From Pseudolysinimonas kribbensis (GTDB taxonomy: Bacteria > Actinomycetota > Actinomycetes > Actinomycetales > Microbacteriaceae), in assembly GCF_030161895.1 (NCBI RefSeq), contig NZ_BSVB01000001.1, positions 1,240,001 through 1,304,000 on the forward strand: a DNA stretch of 64,000 nucleotides, read 5' to 3'. The first letter of the stretch is position 1. Each line of letters opens with the position of its first letter. A program made the translations under genes and the position numbers. The notes under the pieces are model-generated. The model saw only the letters and a list, made by a program, of their open reading frames with translations, was not told the DNA's origin and did no database searches. Positions 27,391-37,244 of the stretch are shown here, one piece after another.

Positions 27391-27514
27391 GCCGCCACGC
27401 TAAGGAGGGCACAGCGCGGGCGGGCCGCCGAACCCTTACGAAGTGGAGACGGACGCCCTGCGGCGCCGTCTCCACCGGCTCGGCGCCGGCCGGGCGCGCG
27501 AGAATGGCGTCACC

Positions 27515-28231
27515 ATGAATTCCGCGACCGCCGACATCACCGACCGCCGGGTGCTGGTCGTCGACGATGACCCCGCGGTGCGCGACGTGGTGTGCGACTA
27601 CCTCGACGCTGCGGGCCTCATCGTCGACCGCGCCGCCGACGGGTTCTCGGCGGTCGAGGCGGTGCGCCGCACCCGGCCGGACGCGATCGTGCTCGACCGG
27701 ATGCTGCCCGGGATCGACGGCCTCGAGGTGTATCGCCGGCTCCGTGCCGAGGTCGGCCCGATCCCCGTCGTGATGCTGAGCGCGCTCGGCGCGACCGATC
27801 AGCGCATCGACGGCCTCGAGCTCGGCATCGACGACTACCTGCCCAAGCCGTTCTCGCCGCGCGAGCTCGTGCTGCGGGTCTCGGCGCTGCTGCGCCGCAG
27901 CGTCGACGACACGACACCCGAGGCGCCCTTCCGGCTCGGCCGCTTCTGGCTCGACGCCTCGAACCACCTCGTGACCCTCGACGGCGAGCCGCTCGTGCTG
28001 TCGATGCGCGAGTTCGACCTGCTCGCGTACCTGCTGAAGCACCCGGATCGGGTGCTGAGTCGCGACCAGCTGCTGCGGGCCGTCTGGGGCTGGGAATTCG
28101 GCGACCGATCCACCGTGACCGTGCACGTGCGGCGGCTACGGGAGAAGGTCGAGGCCGATCCCTCGAACCCGACGACGCTGCAGACGGTGTGGGGCGTCGG
28201 GTACCGCTTCGTCTCGGAGGTCGCCGCGTGA
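27515..28231 (+). CDS. OmpR/PhoB-type response regulator
   Basis: A 238-residue response regulator. The receiver domain has the acidic pocket VVDDDP, phospho-acceptor Asp in AIVLDRMLPGIDG, Thr/Ser switch in VVMLSALG and Lys in YLPKPFSPREL. The C-terminal winged helix has LVLSMREFDLLAYLLKHPDRVLSR and a recognition helix around STVTVHVRRLREKVE. It overlaps the sensor kinase gene by GTGA. Located between the glycosyltransferase/molybdoenzyme operons and the peroxiredoxin gene, so it may control the former. Confidence 0.92.
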   Translation: MNSATADITDRRVLVVDDDPAVRDVVCDYLDAAGLIVDRAADGFSAVEAVRRTRPDAIVLDRMLPGIDGLEVYRRLRAEVGPIPVVMLSALGATDQRIDGLELGIDDYLPKPFSPRELVLRVSALLRRSVDDTTPEAPFRLGRFWLDASNHLVTLDGEPLVLSMREFDLLAYLLKHPDRVLSRDQLLRAVWGWEFGDRSTVTVHVRRLREKVEADPSNPTTLQTVWGVGYRFVSEVAA

Positions 28232-29378
28232 CGATCGGCGACATCCTGGCCATCGTCGGCATGGCCGCCTCCGCGGCGGGCGTCGTCGGCCTGGTCGCGA
28301 TCTCCTCCTCCTGGTGCTGCGTCGTCGCACCCTCACCCTGCAGCTGCAGGTGGTCTCGGCGGCGGGGGTCGTGGCGATGGTCGCCGGGATCGCCACCGTC
28401 TCGCTGGCGATGTACCTCTCGTCCCACGACCTGCTGGTCTCGCTCTGGGTCAGCGGCGTCGCCGCCGTCGTCTCGCTCGCGATGGCCACGGGGCTCGGCG
28501 TCGTGCTGCGCCGCTCGGCAGGACGGCTGCGCACCGCCGTGCGCGCCGTGGGCGACGGGGAGCTGGTGCCGGTGGCGTCGTCGTCGGGGTCGGAGCTGTC
28601 GGCACTCGCCGCCGAGCTCACCTCGACGAGCGAGCGGCTCGCGAGCGCGCGGGAGGAGATCGCGCGGATCGATGCCTCGCGGCGCGAGCTCATGGCGTGG
28701 ATCTCGCACGACCTCCGCACGCCGCTCGCCGGCCTCCGCGCGATGTCCGAGGCGCTGGAGGACGGGGTCGCTCGCGACCCGGCGAACTACTACCGGCAGA
28801 TGCGCGACCAGGTCGACCGCTTGAGCGCGCTCGTCGACGACCTGTTCGAGCTCTCGCAGATCCAGGCCGGTGTGCTGCGCGTGGCGGCGGCGCCGGTTCC
28901 GCTGCGAGCGCTGCTGACGCAGGCCGCCGCCGAACTCGCCCCGATCGGCCTGCCCCGTGGCATCCGGATCGAGGTCGACGCCGACGACGCCGAGATCGTC
29001 GCCGACGCGCGTCTGCTCTCGCGCGTGATCGCGAACCTCGTGGTCAATGCCGTGCAGCACTCCCCCGACGATTCCGTGGTGCGCGTCACCGCGCGACGGC
29101 GCGACGACGGCCGCGCGCACCTGACCGTGCAGGACACGGCCGGGGGCATCGCCGCCGAGCAGCTCGAGCGGATCTTCGACGCCGGCTGGCGCGGCGATCC
29201 CTCGCGCACGCCGGAGCCGCTGGTCGGCCGCAGCGCCGGCGCCGGGCTCGGGCTCGCGATCGCCCGGGGCATCGTGTCCGCCCACGACGGCCGCATCGAG
29301 GCGAGCAACGTGGCCGGCGGTAGCCGGTTCGACATCCACCTGCCGAGCCGCGCGATCGGCGAGCCGGCCGGAGCCTGA
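28228..29378 (+). CDS. Sensor histidine kinase (N-terminal frame break)
   Basis: About 383 residues after repair. Two transmembrane helices enclose only a very short external loop, followed by a HAMP-like linker. The phospho-accepting H-box is MAWISHDLRTPLAGLRAM. The ATP domain has N-box NLVVNAVQHSPDD, G1 VQDTAGGI and G2 SAGAGLGLAIARG. The first 25-30 residues are in another frame that breaks near 28303; one added base after GTCGCGAT joins them to the second helix. It is possible instead that translation starts internally. Partner of the preceding regulator. Confidence 0.87.
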
Positions 29379-29388
29379 CGCCGCCGGG

Positions 29389-30030
29389 TCAGAGACCGAG
29401 CGCGTCCAGCTGCGCGAGCACCTCCGCGGGCTCGGTGCGGGTCGTGTGATCCGGCCGCGCCTCGATCCAGCGCAGCACGCCGTCCGCATCCAGGATCGCC
29501 GTCGTCGGCATCGGCAGCCGCGGTGTGCCGTCCGCGTTGGTGGCCGCCACGTCGAGCCCGTTCTCGAGCTGCAGCGCGCGGGACTCATCACCGGGCTGGG
29601 TCACGACGCCCAGATCCTCGGCGATCCGGTTGCCCGGGTCGGAGAGCACCGTGAAGGTCAGCGCGTGCTTCTCCTGCATCGTGAGCGAGCCGTCCGGGTG
29701 CTGGGGGCTGATCGCGACGAGCCGGATGCCCCGGGCGGCGAGCGGCTCGACGAGCTGCTGCTGGTACACCCGCAGCGCGACGTTGCAGTATGGGCACCAG
29801 GCGCCGCGGTACAGCACCACGACGATCGGCGAGCCGGCGGCCGCGGCGGCGAGCGAGGTCGGCTCGCGGTGCACGTCGAGGAGGGCGGCGTCGGGGAAGG
29901 GCTGCCCGATCCGACCGCTGAGGTCGGGCCGCGGCAGGATCGCCAGCGCGACCTGCTCGCGGGAGTACGCGCTCTCCGGGCGGCCGGCGTGCGGGGCGCT
30001 CACCTCGTCGGCGATGGGGGTGCTGGTCAT
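29389..30030 (-). CDS. Peroxiredoxin-like (AhpC/TSA) thiol protein
   Basis: A 213-residue thioredoxin-fold protein with VVLYRGAWCPYCNVALRVYQ carrying a CxxC in the peroxidatic position, the usual LVAISPQHPDGS and a C-terminal GVLRWIEARPDHTTR. It should reduce peroxides or disulfides in the cytosol; no signal peptide. ATG 30030 has a GGAGGA ribosome site. A TetR-family gene is divergent, with a palindromic operator between them, suggesting stress-inducible expression. Confidence 0.85.
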   Translation of the reverse strand: MTSTPIADEVSAPHAGRPESAYSREQVALAILPRPDLSGRIGQPFPDAALLDVHREPTSLAAAAAGSPIVVVLYRGAWCPYCNVALRVYQQQLVEPLAARGIRLVAISPQHPDGSLTMQEKHALTFTVLSDPGNRIAEDLGVVTQPGDESRALQLENGLDVAATNADGTPRLPMPTTAILDADGVLRWIEARPDHTTRTEPAEVLAQLDALGL

Positions 30031-30073
30031 GTCTCCTCCAGGGGGTCGGAGCTCCATCCCAGCCGCGACAGAA

Positions 30074-30089
30074 TGTACTGGCGAGTACA
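30074..30089. promoter_or_regulatory. TetR-type operator between peroxiredoxin and TetR genes
   Basis: TGTACTGGCGAGTACA is a palindrome with perfect six-base arms and a GGCG centre. It lies 9 bases before the TetR ATG and 44 bases before the peroxiredoxin ATG in the opposite direction, the standard position for autoregulation and control of the divergent gene. Confidence 0.65.
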
Positions 30090-30097
30090 ATCGTCGA

Positions 30098-30711
30098 ATG
30101 AGCACCTCAGCCCCCGCGCTCCCGGCGACCGCGAAGGGCCGCGCGACGCGCGAGCGCATCGTCTCGGCGGCGGCGCGGCTGATGCTCGTCGACGGCGTCG
30201 CCCGCACGACGCTCGACGACGTCGGCGCCGAGGCGCGCGTGGGCCGGTCGCAGCTCTATCACTACTTCGACGACAAGGCGCGGCTGGTCGAGGCGGTGAT
30301 CGCGCACCACGCGGAGTCCGTCCTGGGCGGCGACGAGCTCGTGCGGCTCGACGACTGGGAGGCCTGGCGGGCCTGGCGCGACGCGGTCGTGGCCGGCCAG
30401 GAGGCGCAGGCGTGCGTCGGCGGATGCCCCTCGGCTCGCTCGCGAGCGAGCTGTCCGACATCGACGACCGGGCGCGCCGCGCCCTCGGCGTGACGTTCGA
30501 CGAGTGGGAGCGCCGGTTCCGCCGCGGGCTGGAGGCGATGGCGCGCCGCGGCGCGCTCGCGACCGGCGGCGCACCGGGCCGACTGGCCACGACGGTGCTC
30601 GCCGCCCTGGAGGGCGGGCTCCTGCTGGCTCAGCTGCGCCGCAGCACCGCCCCGCTCGAGGCCGCGCTCGACGGCGTCCTCGAACTGCTCGGCGCGCCCG
30701 AGCGGCCGTGA
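30098..30711 (+). CDS. TetR-family regulator (frame break)
   Basis: About 204 residues after repair. The helix-turn-helix is TTLDDVGAEARVGRSQLYHYF near residues 40-60. The ligand domain has the Cys-containing AQACVGGCPLGSLASEL seen in a TetR_C subgroup and ends LLLAQLRRSTAPLEAALDG. The break is near 30427-30430 at a CCCC run, inside the GGCPLGS motif. The divergent peroxiredoxin gene and the palindrome at 30074 suggest it represses that gene; the two cysteines might make it redox-responsive, which is a guess. Confidence 0.82.
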
Positions 30712-30721
30712 GCCGATCGGG

Positions 30722-31213
30722 TCAGACGGCGATGGGGCCCAGGCGGTCCTCGGCCGCCTGGCTCTCCGCGATCAACGCCAACCGATGCAGGTCCGCCTCG
30801 ATCTGCCGGCGGTCCAGGTCGACGCGAACCGCCGCCTGCGCCCAGGCCGCTCGCGGAGTCCATCGGAGGACCACGTCGACACGCGTGTGGTCCTGATCGA
30901 TCGGCGCGAACCGGATCTCGCCGCTCGACGCGCTGCCGCGCCAGCGGAAGGCACCGGGTCCTGCCGCCAGGGCCGCCCGGTACTCGTGGCGGAAGGGGCC
31001 GATCGCGATCGTGCCGCTCACCGAGTCCATGCGCACCTTCGCGGTGCCGAGACCGTGCACGACGTGGTGGCGCACCGCGTCCCAGCAGCACTCGCGGACG
31101 ACCGGGAGGGGCGCCGCGACGAGACGGGAGACGACGACCTCGCGCGCCCGGGGAACAGGACGGGGAGCACGGAGTCCGCCGACACGGGCACGGACGGCGG
31201 TGGCGATCGACAT
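30722..31213 (-). CDS. SRPBCC-like hypothetical protein
   Basis: A 163-residue soluble protein with the spacing of a polyketide-cyclase/SRPBCC fold: VVVSRLVAAPLPVVRECCWDAV, an internal strand series GTIAIGPFRHEYRAAL and DHTRVDVVLRWTPRAAW, and a long C-terminal helix. It binds no recognisable cofactor. Monocistronic or the distal gene of ackA-pta, 76 bases beyond ackA in the same direction. Family assignment is tentative. Confidence 0.5.
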   Translation of the reverse strand: MSIATAVRARVGGLRAPRPVPRAREVVVSRLVAAPLPVVRECCWDAVRHHVVHGLGTAKVRMDSVSGTIAIGPFRHEYRAALAAGPGAFRWRGSASSGEIRFAPIDQDHTRVDVVLRWTPRAAWAQAAVRVDLDRRQIEADLHRLALIAESQAAEDRLGPIAV

Positions 31214-31289
31214 GTCCCGACGGTACAGCGCCCGGGCCGCCGCGGGGTGCGATCCTGAGAGGACGCGCAGTCGGGATCGGCGATCCGGG

Positions 31290-32424
31290 TCAGGCGCCCA
31301 CCAGGATGGCGGCGACCGTCTCCCGGGCGATCTGACGCTCCTCGTCCGTCGGAACCACCAGCACCTCGACGCGGGAGCCCGCCGCGGCGACGCTGCGGGG
31401 TGCGCGCGACGGGGACTGGTTCGCAGCCGCGTCCAGGCGGATGCCCAGGAACTCCAGCCCCGCGACGGAACCGGCGCGCACGACCGCGCTGTTCTCCCCG
31501 ACGCCGGCGGTGAACACCACCGCGTCCAGCCCGCCCATCTCGGCGGCGTAGGCGCCGATGTAGTGCCGGATGCGGTGCAGGTAGACGTCCAGAGCCAGGC
31601 GGGCGGCGGGGTCGCCGCTCTCCGCGGCGTCGACCAGCTCCCGCATGTCCGCTCGGCCGGCCAGCCCGAGGAGGCCGCTTCGGCGGTTCAGGAGGTCGTC
31701 GAGCTCGTCGGTCGTCATGCCCGCGTTCCGGGCGAGGTAGATGAGCACGGCCGGATCGATGTCGCCGGACCGGGTGCCCATCACGAGCCCCTCGAGCGGG
31801 GTCAGGCCCATGGACGTGTCGACGGAGCGCCCGCCGGAGACGGCCGCGACCGAGGCGCCGTTCCCCAGATGCAGCACGACCATCCGCAGGTCGGCGAGCG
31901 GGCGCTCGAGCAGCTGCGCCGCACGCTCGCCGACGATCCGGTACGAGGTGCCGTGGAACCCGTAGCGACGGATGTGGTGCGCCGCCGCGAGCTCCGCATC
32001 GATCGCATAGGTGAACGCCGCGGGCGGGAGCGTGTGGTGGAAGGCCGTGTCGAAGACCGCGACGTGCGGCACGTCCGGCAACGCGCGCCGCGCCGCCCGG
32101 ATGCCGGCGAGCGCCGCGGGGTTGTGCAGCGGAGCCAGCGGCGACAGCTCCTCGATCGCCTGCTCCACCGCGTCGTCGATGATGGTCGCCGCGCGGAACC
32201 GATCGCCGCCGTGCACGACGCGGTGACCGACGGCGTCGATCCGGGGCCCCCAGTTCGGCGAGTATGCCGTCGACGGCATGGGCGTGATCCGGCGCGTCCG
32301 TCCCGGAGGGGCCGATGCGCTCCACCAGGCCCTGCGCACGCGTCTGGCCGGAGTCGGCGTTCAGCAGCCGGTACTTGACCGAGGACGACCCGGTGTTGAG
32401 GACGAAGACCTCCGGTGAGGTCAT
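31290..32424 (-). CDS. ackA: Acetate kinase (frame break)
   Basis: Acetate kinase of about 378 residues, interconverting acetyl-phosphate and acetate with ATP. Motifs: [14 protein letters not shown] at the N-terminus, [58 protein letters not shown], and [15 protein letters not shown] near the C-terminus. The frame breaks near 32242-32249 at adjacent G and C runs, and here the shift needs one base fewer (or two more) than present. ATGA overlap with pta shows co-expression. Confidence 0.92.
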
Positions 32425-34495
32425 GCCGGCTCGTCGCCCTGCGCCTGGATCGCGGTGATGGCGATCGTGTTGACGATGTCGCGCACCAGCGCCCCGCGCG
32501 AGAGGTCGTTGATCGGCTTCGCCAGGCCCTGCAGGATCGGCCCGATGGCGACCGCACCGGCACTGCGCTGGACGGCCTTGTACGTGGTGTTGCCGGCATC
32601 CAGATCGGGGAAGACGAACACCGTCGCGCGGCCCGCGACATCCGAACCGGGCAGCTTGGCCTTCCCGACCTCGGGGTCGGCGGCGGCGTCGTACTGGATC
32701 GGCCCCGCCACCGGCAACTCCGGAGCCCTCTGCCGCACCAGCGCCGTCGCGGCCCGCACCCGATCGACCTCGGTCCCCGTGCCGGACTCGCCCGTCGAGT
32801 AGCTGAGCATCGCGACCCGCGGCTCGATCCCGAACAGCCGCGCCGTCGCCGAGGACGAGATGGCGATGTCGGCCAGCTGCTCGACGGTCGGCTCCGGGAT
32901 CACCGCGCAGTCGCCGTACACGAGCACCCGGTCGGCGAGCGCCATCAGGAAGACGCTCGACACGGCCGAGACCCCCGGCCGCGTCTTCACCACCTCGAAG
33001 GCCGGCCGGATGGTGTGCGCGGTGGTGTGCGTCGCACCGGACACCATGCCGTCCGCCAGGCCGAGCAGCACCATCATCGTGCCGAAATAGGCGACGTCGG
33101 TCACGAGCTCCGCCGCCCGCTCCAGGGAGACCCCTTGTGCGCCCGACGGCTGCGGTACTCCGCCGCGAACCGGGCCACCAGTTCGGGGTCGCGGGGCGAT
33201 ACGACCGACGCGGCGTCGATGTCCAGCCCGAGCTCGGCGGCGCGGGAGCGCACGCGCACCTCGTCGCCGAGCAGCGTGATGTCGGCGATCCCGCGTTGGA
33301 GCACGATCGCGGCGGCGCGCAGGATCCGGTCGTCGTCGGCCTCGGGCAGCACGATCCGGCGTCGGTGCGCGCGGGCGCGCTCCACGAGCGTCTGCTCGAA
33401 CCGCAGCGGGGTCATCGTCGGGTCGACCTCGATGCGCAGGAGCCGGATCAGCTCCGGCAGGTCGACGTGCCGCTCGACGAGGCCGACCGCTCTCGCGTGC
33501 CGGGCGGGCGAGTCCGCGGCCAGCCGGCTGTGCGCCCGGGTCGCGCGGATCGCGGTGTCGAAGGTTCCCAGCCGGGTACGCGCGATCGGGAGCGACGTGC
33601 CCATCCCGTCGAGCAGGCGCATGACGGGCTCGGAGAGTTCGAACCCGCCGTTCAGGATGACGCCCGCGACCGTGGGGAAGGTCGCCGAGGCATGGGCGAT
33701 GACGCTGCCGATCAGCACGTCGACGCGATCCCCGGGGACGATGACGACGGCGCCCTCCTGCAGGCGCGGCAGCACGTTCTCCAGGGTCATGGCGGCGATG
33801 ACCGTGCCCGACACCGGACGGTCCAGCAGCTCCTGCTGTCCCCGGACGAGCTCCGCATCGGTCGCCGCGAGGACGGACCCGAGCAGCGGCGCCGTGAGCG
33901 CGGCATCGTCGGGAACGCCCCACGCGGGCATCCCGCAGCGTTCCCGCACCGCGCGGGTGACGGCATCCAGCTCGCCCGGATCGACCCGGTTGACCACGAG
34001 TGCCACGAGGTGGGCGTGCTCGGCCCGCAGCTCCGCCATCGCGGTGAGGCCGATCTCCGCGATCTGGTCGGCCGTGCGCGGCGAGCCATCCGGGTTCCGC
34101 GCGTTCAGCACGAGCACGACCGAGGCCGCGAGGGTCGCGGCCACCCGGGCGTTCATCGCGAACTCGGTCGGCGTGCCGACGTCGGTGTAATCGGACCCGA
34201 CGATGAGCACGGCATCGTGACCGCGCTCCGCCTCCGCGCAGCGCTCCAGGATGCGCGCGAGCGCCGCATCCCGGTCGGCGTGAACGGCCGCATAGTCGAC
34301 GCCGACGCCGTCGCCCTCCGAGGCGCCGGCATGGGAGCGCAGCATGTCGAGCACGTAGTCGACGCCGCCGCGCCCGATCGGCCGGAACACGCCGACCGAG
34401 CCGACCGTCCCCGTCAACGCCTCCAGCAGACCGGCGGCGATCGTCGACTTGCCCGAGCCGCCTTCGGCCGAGGTGACCATGACGCGTGTGGCCAT
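32421..34495 (-). CDS. pta: Phosphate acetyltransferase, three-domain type (frame break)
   Basis: Long-form phosphotransacetylase of about 691 residues. The N-terminal P-loop domain has [19 protein letters not shown], a central DRTGG-type domain follows ([14 protein letters not shown]), and the catalytic domain has [42 protein letters not shown], and [17 protein letters not shown]. The frame breaks near 33131-33134 at CCCC, where one more base joins RRAHKG to VSLERAAEL. Overlaps ackA by ATGA. Its product acetyl-phosphate links acetyl-CoA from the catabolic operons to ATP. Confidence 0.92.
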
Positions 34496-34670
34496 GTCAT
34501 CACGCTACGCGCTCCGGTGCGGCGGTCGTCGGGGAGCCGTTCGAGGGGGACCCGAGCGCACCGACCGGCCGGCTGCTTCTGGTCACGGTGTGCACGGTCG
34601 TGTTGTCGCCCTTGTCCTCGCGCCGTCGCCTGCGATCCGGCCAGCCTGCGCGGCACGATCGGGGGCCCGG

Positions 34671-35892
34671 CTACGTGTGGCTCGTGGTCCCGCGCCGAGC
34701 AGCCGCGTCGGCCGCCGCACGGAGCCGTTCGCCGATGTGGGCGATCTCCTCAGCCGTGAACTCCGCCCCGCCGCCGAGCACGTTCATCCCGATGACGGTG
34801 TCACGGCCCGGGAGCACCACGGGCGCGACGACGCTGTACACCTCATACCGGCCGCCCGGCTGGAGCGGGATGGGCATGAAGTTGAACTCCGGGTCGCCCA
34901 CGATCCCTTGCGCGCCCCGCAGCACCTCCTCGCCGGGCATCGCCTCGTTCGCCGCGCTGTCGAGCAGATCCTGAATCCGCATGAAGTCGGTGTCCTTGGT
35001 GAACCACGTCCAGCCGTCCTCCCGCAGGCGGCCGAGCATCGCGAGGTAGCCCTGGCGGACCTCGTCGGTCAGCGGCGCCGGGGAACGCGCAAACCACGCA
35101 GCGAGCTCGGACTCCGTGGCCCACGCCATCAGGGCCGGCCCGATGGGCGGGACGAGCGGGATGCGGTACCCGACCGGCGAACCGACCAGTTCCGTCGACT
35201 GGGGGCGACCCTGGCGAGCACCACCGAGGCGTCGCCGATCGCCGCCGTGACGGTGCACTCCAGCCCGAGTTCGGCCGTGAGGTCGGTGATGACGTCGTGC
35301 GAGAGGTCGACGAGCTTGAGCGCGTCGAGCAGATCGCGGTCCGGCCACGAGTAGAGAGCCCGGGGTTGAACTCGCCGTAGCCCCGGCGGTGGAAGATGAG
35401 CGGCGGCGCGGGATCGTCGGTCCCGAGCTCGCGCACACGGCCGACGACCATCTGGTGATCTCCGATGCGCGAGATCGACTCGATGTCGCAGTCGATCCAT
35501 GCGACGACACCGTCGAGGATCGGCGACCCGGACGCCGCCCGGCGCCACTCGACATCGGCGAACCTATCCGCGCCGCTCTTCACGAATTGGCGGACCAAGG
35601 GCTCCTGGGTGCGGCTCAGCACGTTGACGCAGAACGACGCGGAGCGACTCAGCGTGGCGAAGGTCTGCGAGCGGTCGTCCCCGAAGAACGAGACGAGCGG
35701 GGGATCGACCGAGACCGAGCTGAAGGAGCCGACCACCATCCCCAGGAGGTCCCCATCGACGTCGGCGGTGATGATGGAGACCCCGGTCGGGTAGTGGCCG
35801 ATCACCTGCCGGTAGTACGAGCCGGGATCGACCGGAGCCGTCTCGTTGCCGCCCGTGCCGACCGACATCTCCGAGCGCTGCTCCGTGATCAT
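34671..35892 (-). CDS. Flavin reductase fused to an IclR-like effector domain (two frame breaks)
   Basis: About 407 residues after repair. Residues 20-175 form an HpaC/DIM6-type flavin reductase: YYRQVIGHYPTGVSIITADV, GSFSSVSVDPPLVSFF, SASFCVNVLS and WIDCDIESISRIGDHQMVVG. The rest resembles the ligand-binding domain of IclR regulators (VGSPVGYRIPLVPPIGPALM, AAWFARSPAPLTDEVRQGYL, GMNVLGGGAEFTAEE) but lacks any DNA-binding domain. Breaks near 35355 and 35207 are each repaired by one base. ATGA overlap with the first LLM monooxygenase means it supplies FMNH2 to it. A substrate-controlled reductase is the attractive inference. Confidence 0.78.
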
Positions 35893-37211
35893 GAGGCCCC
35901 AGCACCCGGGCGCTCCAGCCCGAGATTCTCGCGCAGCGTCGTGCCCGTGTACTCGGTGCGGAACAGCCCGCGCTCCCGGAGCACGGGGATCAGCCGGTCG
36001 GTGATTCCGTCGAGGCCTCCCGGCATGTAAGACGGCTGGAACATGAACCCGTCGGCCGCGCCGTGCGTGAAGAAGGACTCCATGACGTCGGCGACCTGCT
36101 CGGCGGTTCCGACGAGCCGGAGCGCGTCGGAGACCCCGGCTTTGAAGCGGATGAGCTCGCGCACGGTCGCCCCGGTGATGGCGCGGTCGTAGATCTGCCG
36201 ATACCGGGTCTGCGCCGCCTGCACCTGCTCCGGCGGCAGCAGGCGCTCGGCCGGGATCGGCTCGTCGAGGTCGAGGTCGCTGATGTCGACGGGCGTGATG
36301 AAGCGCTGCACGTCGGCCCGCCCCGCCTCGAAGTCGATGAGGTCGAGCAGCTCCTCCGCGATTCGCTTCGCTTCTGTCTCGGTGTCACCGATGATCACGA
36401 CGAGAGCGGGCAGGATACGCACGGCGTCGGGGTCGCGGCCGGCGTCGACGGCGCGCTTCTTCACATCCGAGTAGAACCGCTGCGCGCCCTCGAGCGCGGG
36501 CTGGGGCGTGAAGATGAGGTCGGCCCACTTCGAGGCGAACGCGAGTCCCGCAGCCGAGGAGCCGGCCTGCGCGAAGACCGGCCAGCCCTGCGGCGGCCGC
36601 GGAACGTTGAGGGGTCCGCGCACCGTGAAGTACTCACCAGCGAAATCGATGGGGTGGATCCGGGCGGGATCCGCCCACATGCCCGTCGACTTGTCGTCGA
36701 CGATCGCGTCGTCCTGCCAGCTGTCCCATAGCTGCGTGACGACCGCCATGTACTCGTCGGCCATCCGGTACCGCTCGTCGTGATCGATCGCCGCTGCCGA
36801 GAAGTTGTCCGCGCCGAGGAAGGAGGTCACGATGTTCCAGCCCGCCCTTCCCCCGCTGAGATGGTCGATGGAGGCCATGTACCTGGCGAGGTTGTAGGGC
36901 TGGGTGAAGGTCGTCGATCCGGTCGCGATCAGACCGATCCGGTCGGTCAGCGCCGAGAGGGCCCCGAGGGCCGTCATAGGCTCCTGCGGGTAGTTGAGGG
37001 CCTGTCGGAAGTCCGACGGCCCCGTCGACACGTTGTCGGCCAGGAAGAGCGCGTCCATGCAGGCGCGTTCGCACTGCTGGGCGATCTCCGCCAGCAACGG
37101 CAGTCCGAGCAGCCGCTCCGACGTCGAGCCGGCTCGCCTCCACGATCCGACACTGAGGCCGCCCGAGGCGTTGTAGAGGGCGAGGTTCATCTGGCGGGGG
37201 CGCACGGCCAT
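35889..37211 (-). CDS. LLM-class flavin monooxygenase (NtaA/SnaA/DszA family), copy 1
   Basis: A 440-residue TIM-barrel flavin monooxygenase that would use reduced FMN and O2. Diagnostic stretches are ALFLADNVSTGPSDFR, GLIATGSTTFTQPYNLARY, the family hallmark HLSGGRAGWNIVTSF, and VFAQAGSSAAGLAFASKWAD. The family contains oxygenases for nitrilotriacetate, EDTA, dibenzothiophene sulfone, dimethyl sulfide and alkanes, so the substrate cannot be fixed. Strong GAAGGAAGGAAGGAG ribosome site. It precedes the flavin reductase and follows a close paralogue. Confidence 0.9.
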   Translation of the reverse strand: MAVRPRQMNLALYNASGGLSVGSWRRAGSTSERLLGLPLLAEIAQQCERACMDALFLADNVSTGPSDFRQALNYPQEPMTALGALSALTDRIGLIATGSTTFTQPYNLARYMASIDHLSGGRAGWNIVTSFLGADNFSAAAIDHDERYRMADEYMAVVTQLWDSWQDDAIVDDKSTGMWADPARIHPIDFAGEYFTVRGPLNVPRPPQGWPVFAQAGSSAAGLAFASKWADLIFTPQPALEGAQRFYSDVKKRAVDAGRDPDAVRILPALVVIIGDTETEAKRIAEELLDLIDFEAGRADVQRFITPVDISDLDLDEPIPAERLLPPEQVQAAQTRYRQIYDRAITGATVRELIRFKAGVSDALRLVGTAEQVADVMESFFTHGAADGFMFQPSYMPGGLDGITDRLIPVLRERGLFRTEYTGTTLRENLGLERPGAGAS

Positions 37212-37244
37212 CCGGGTGCTCCTTCCTTCCTTCGTGGCGTACGT

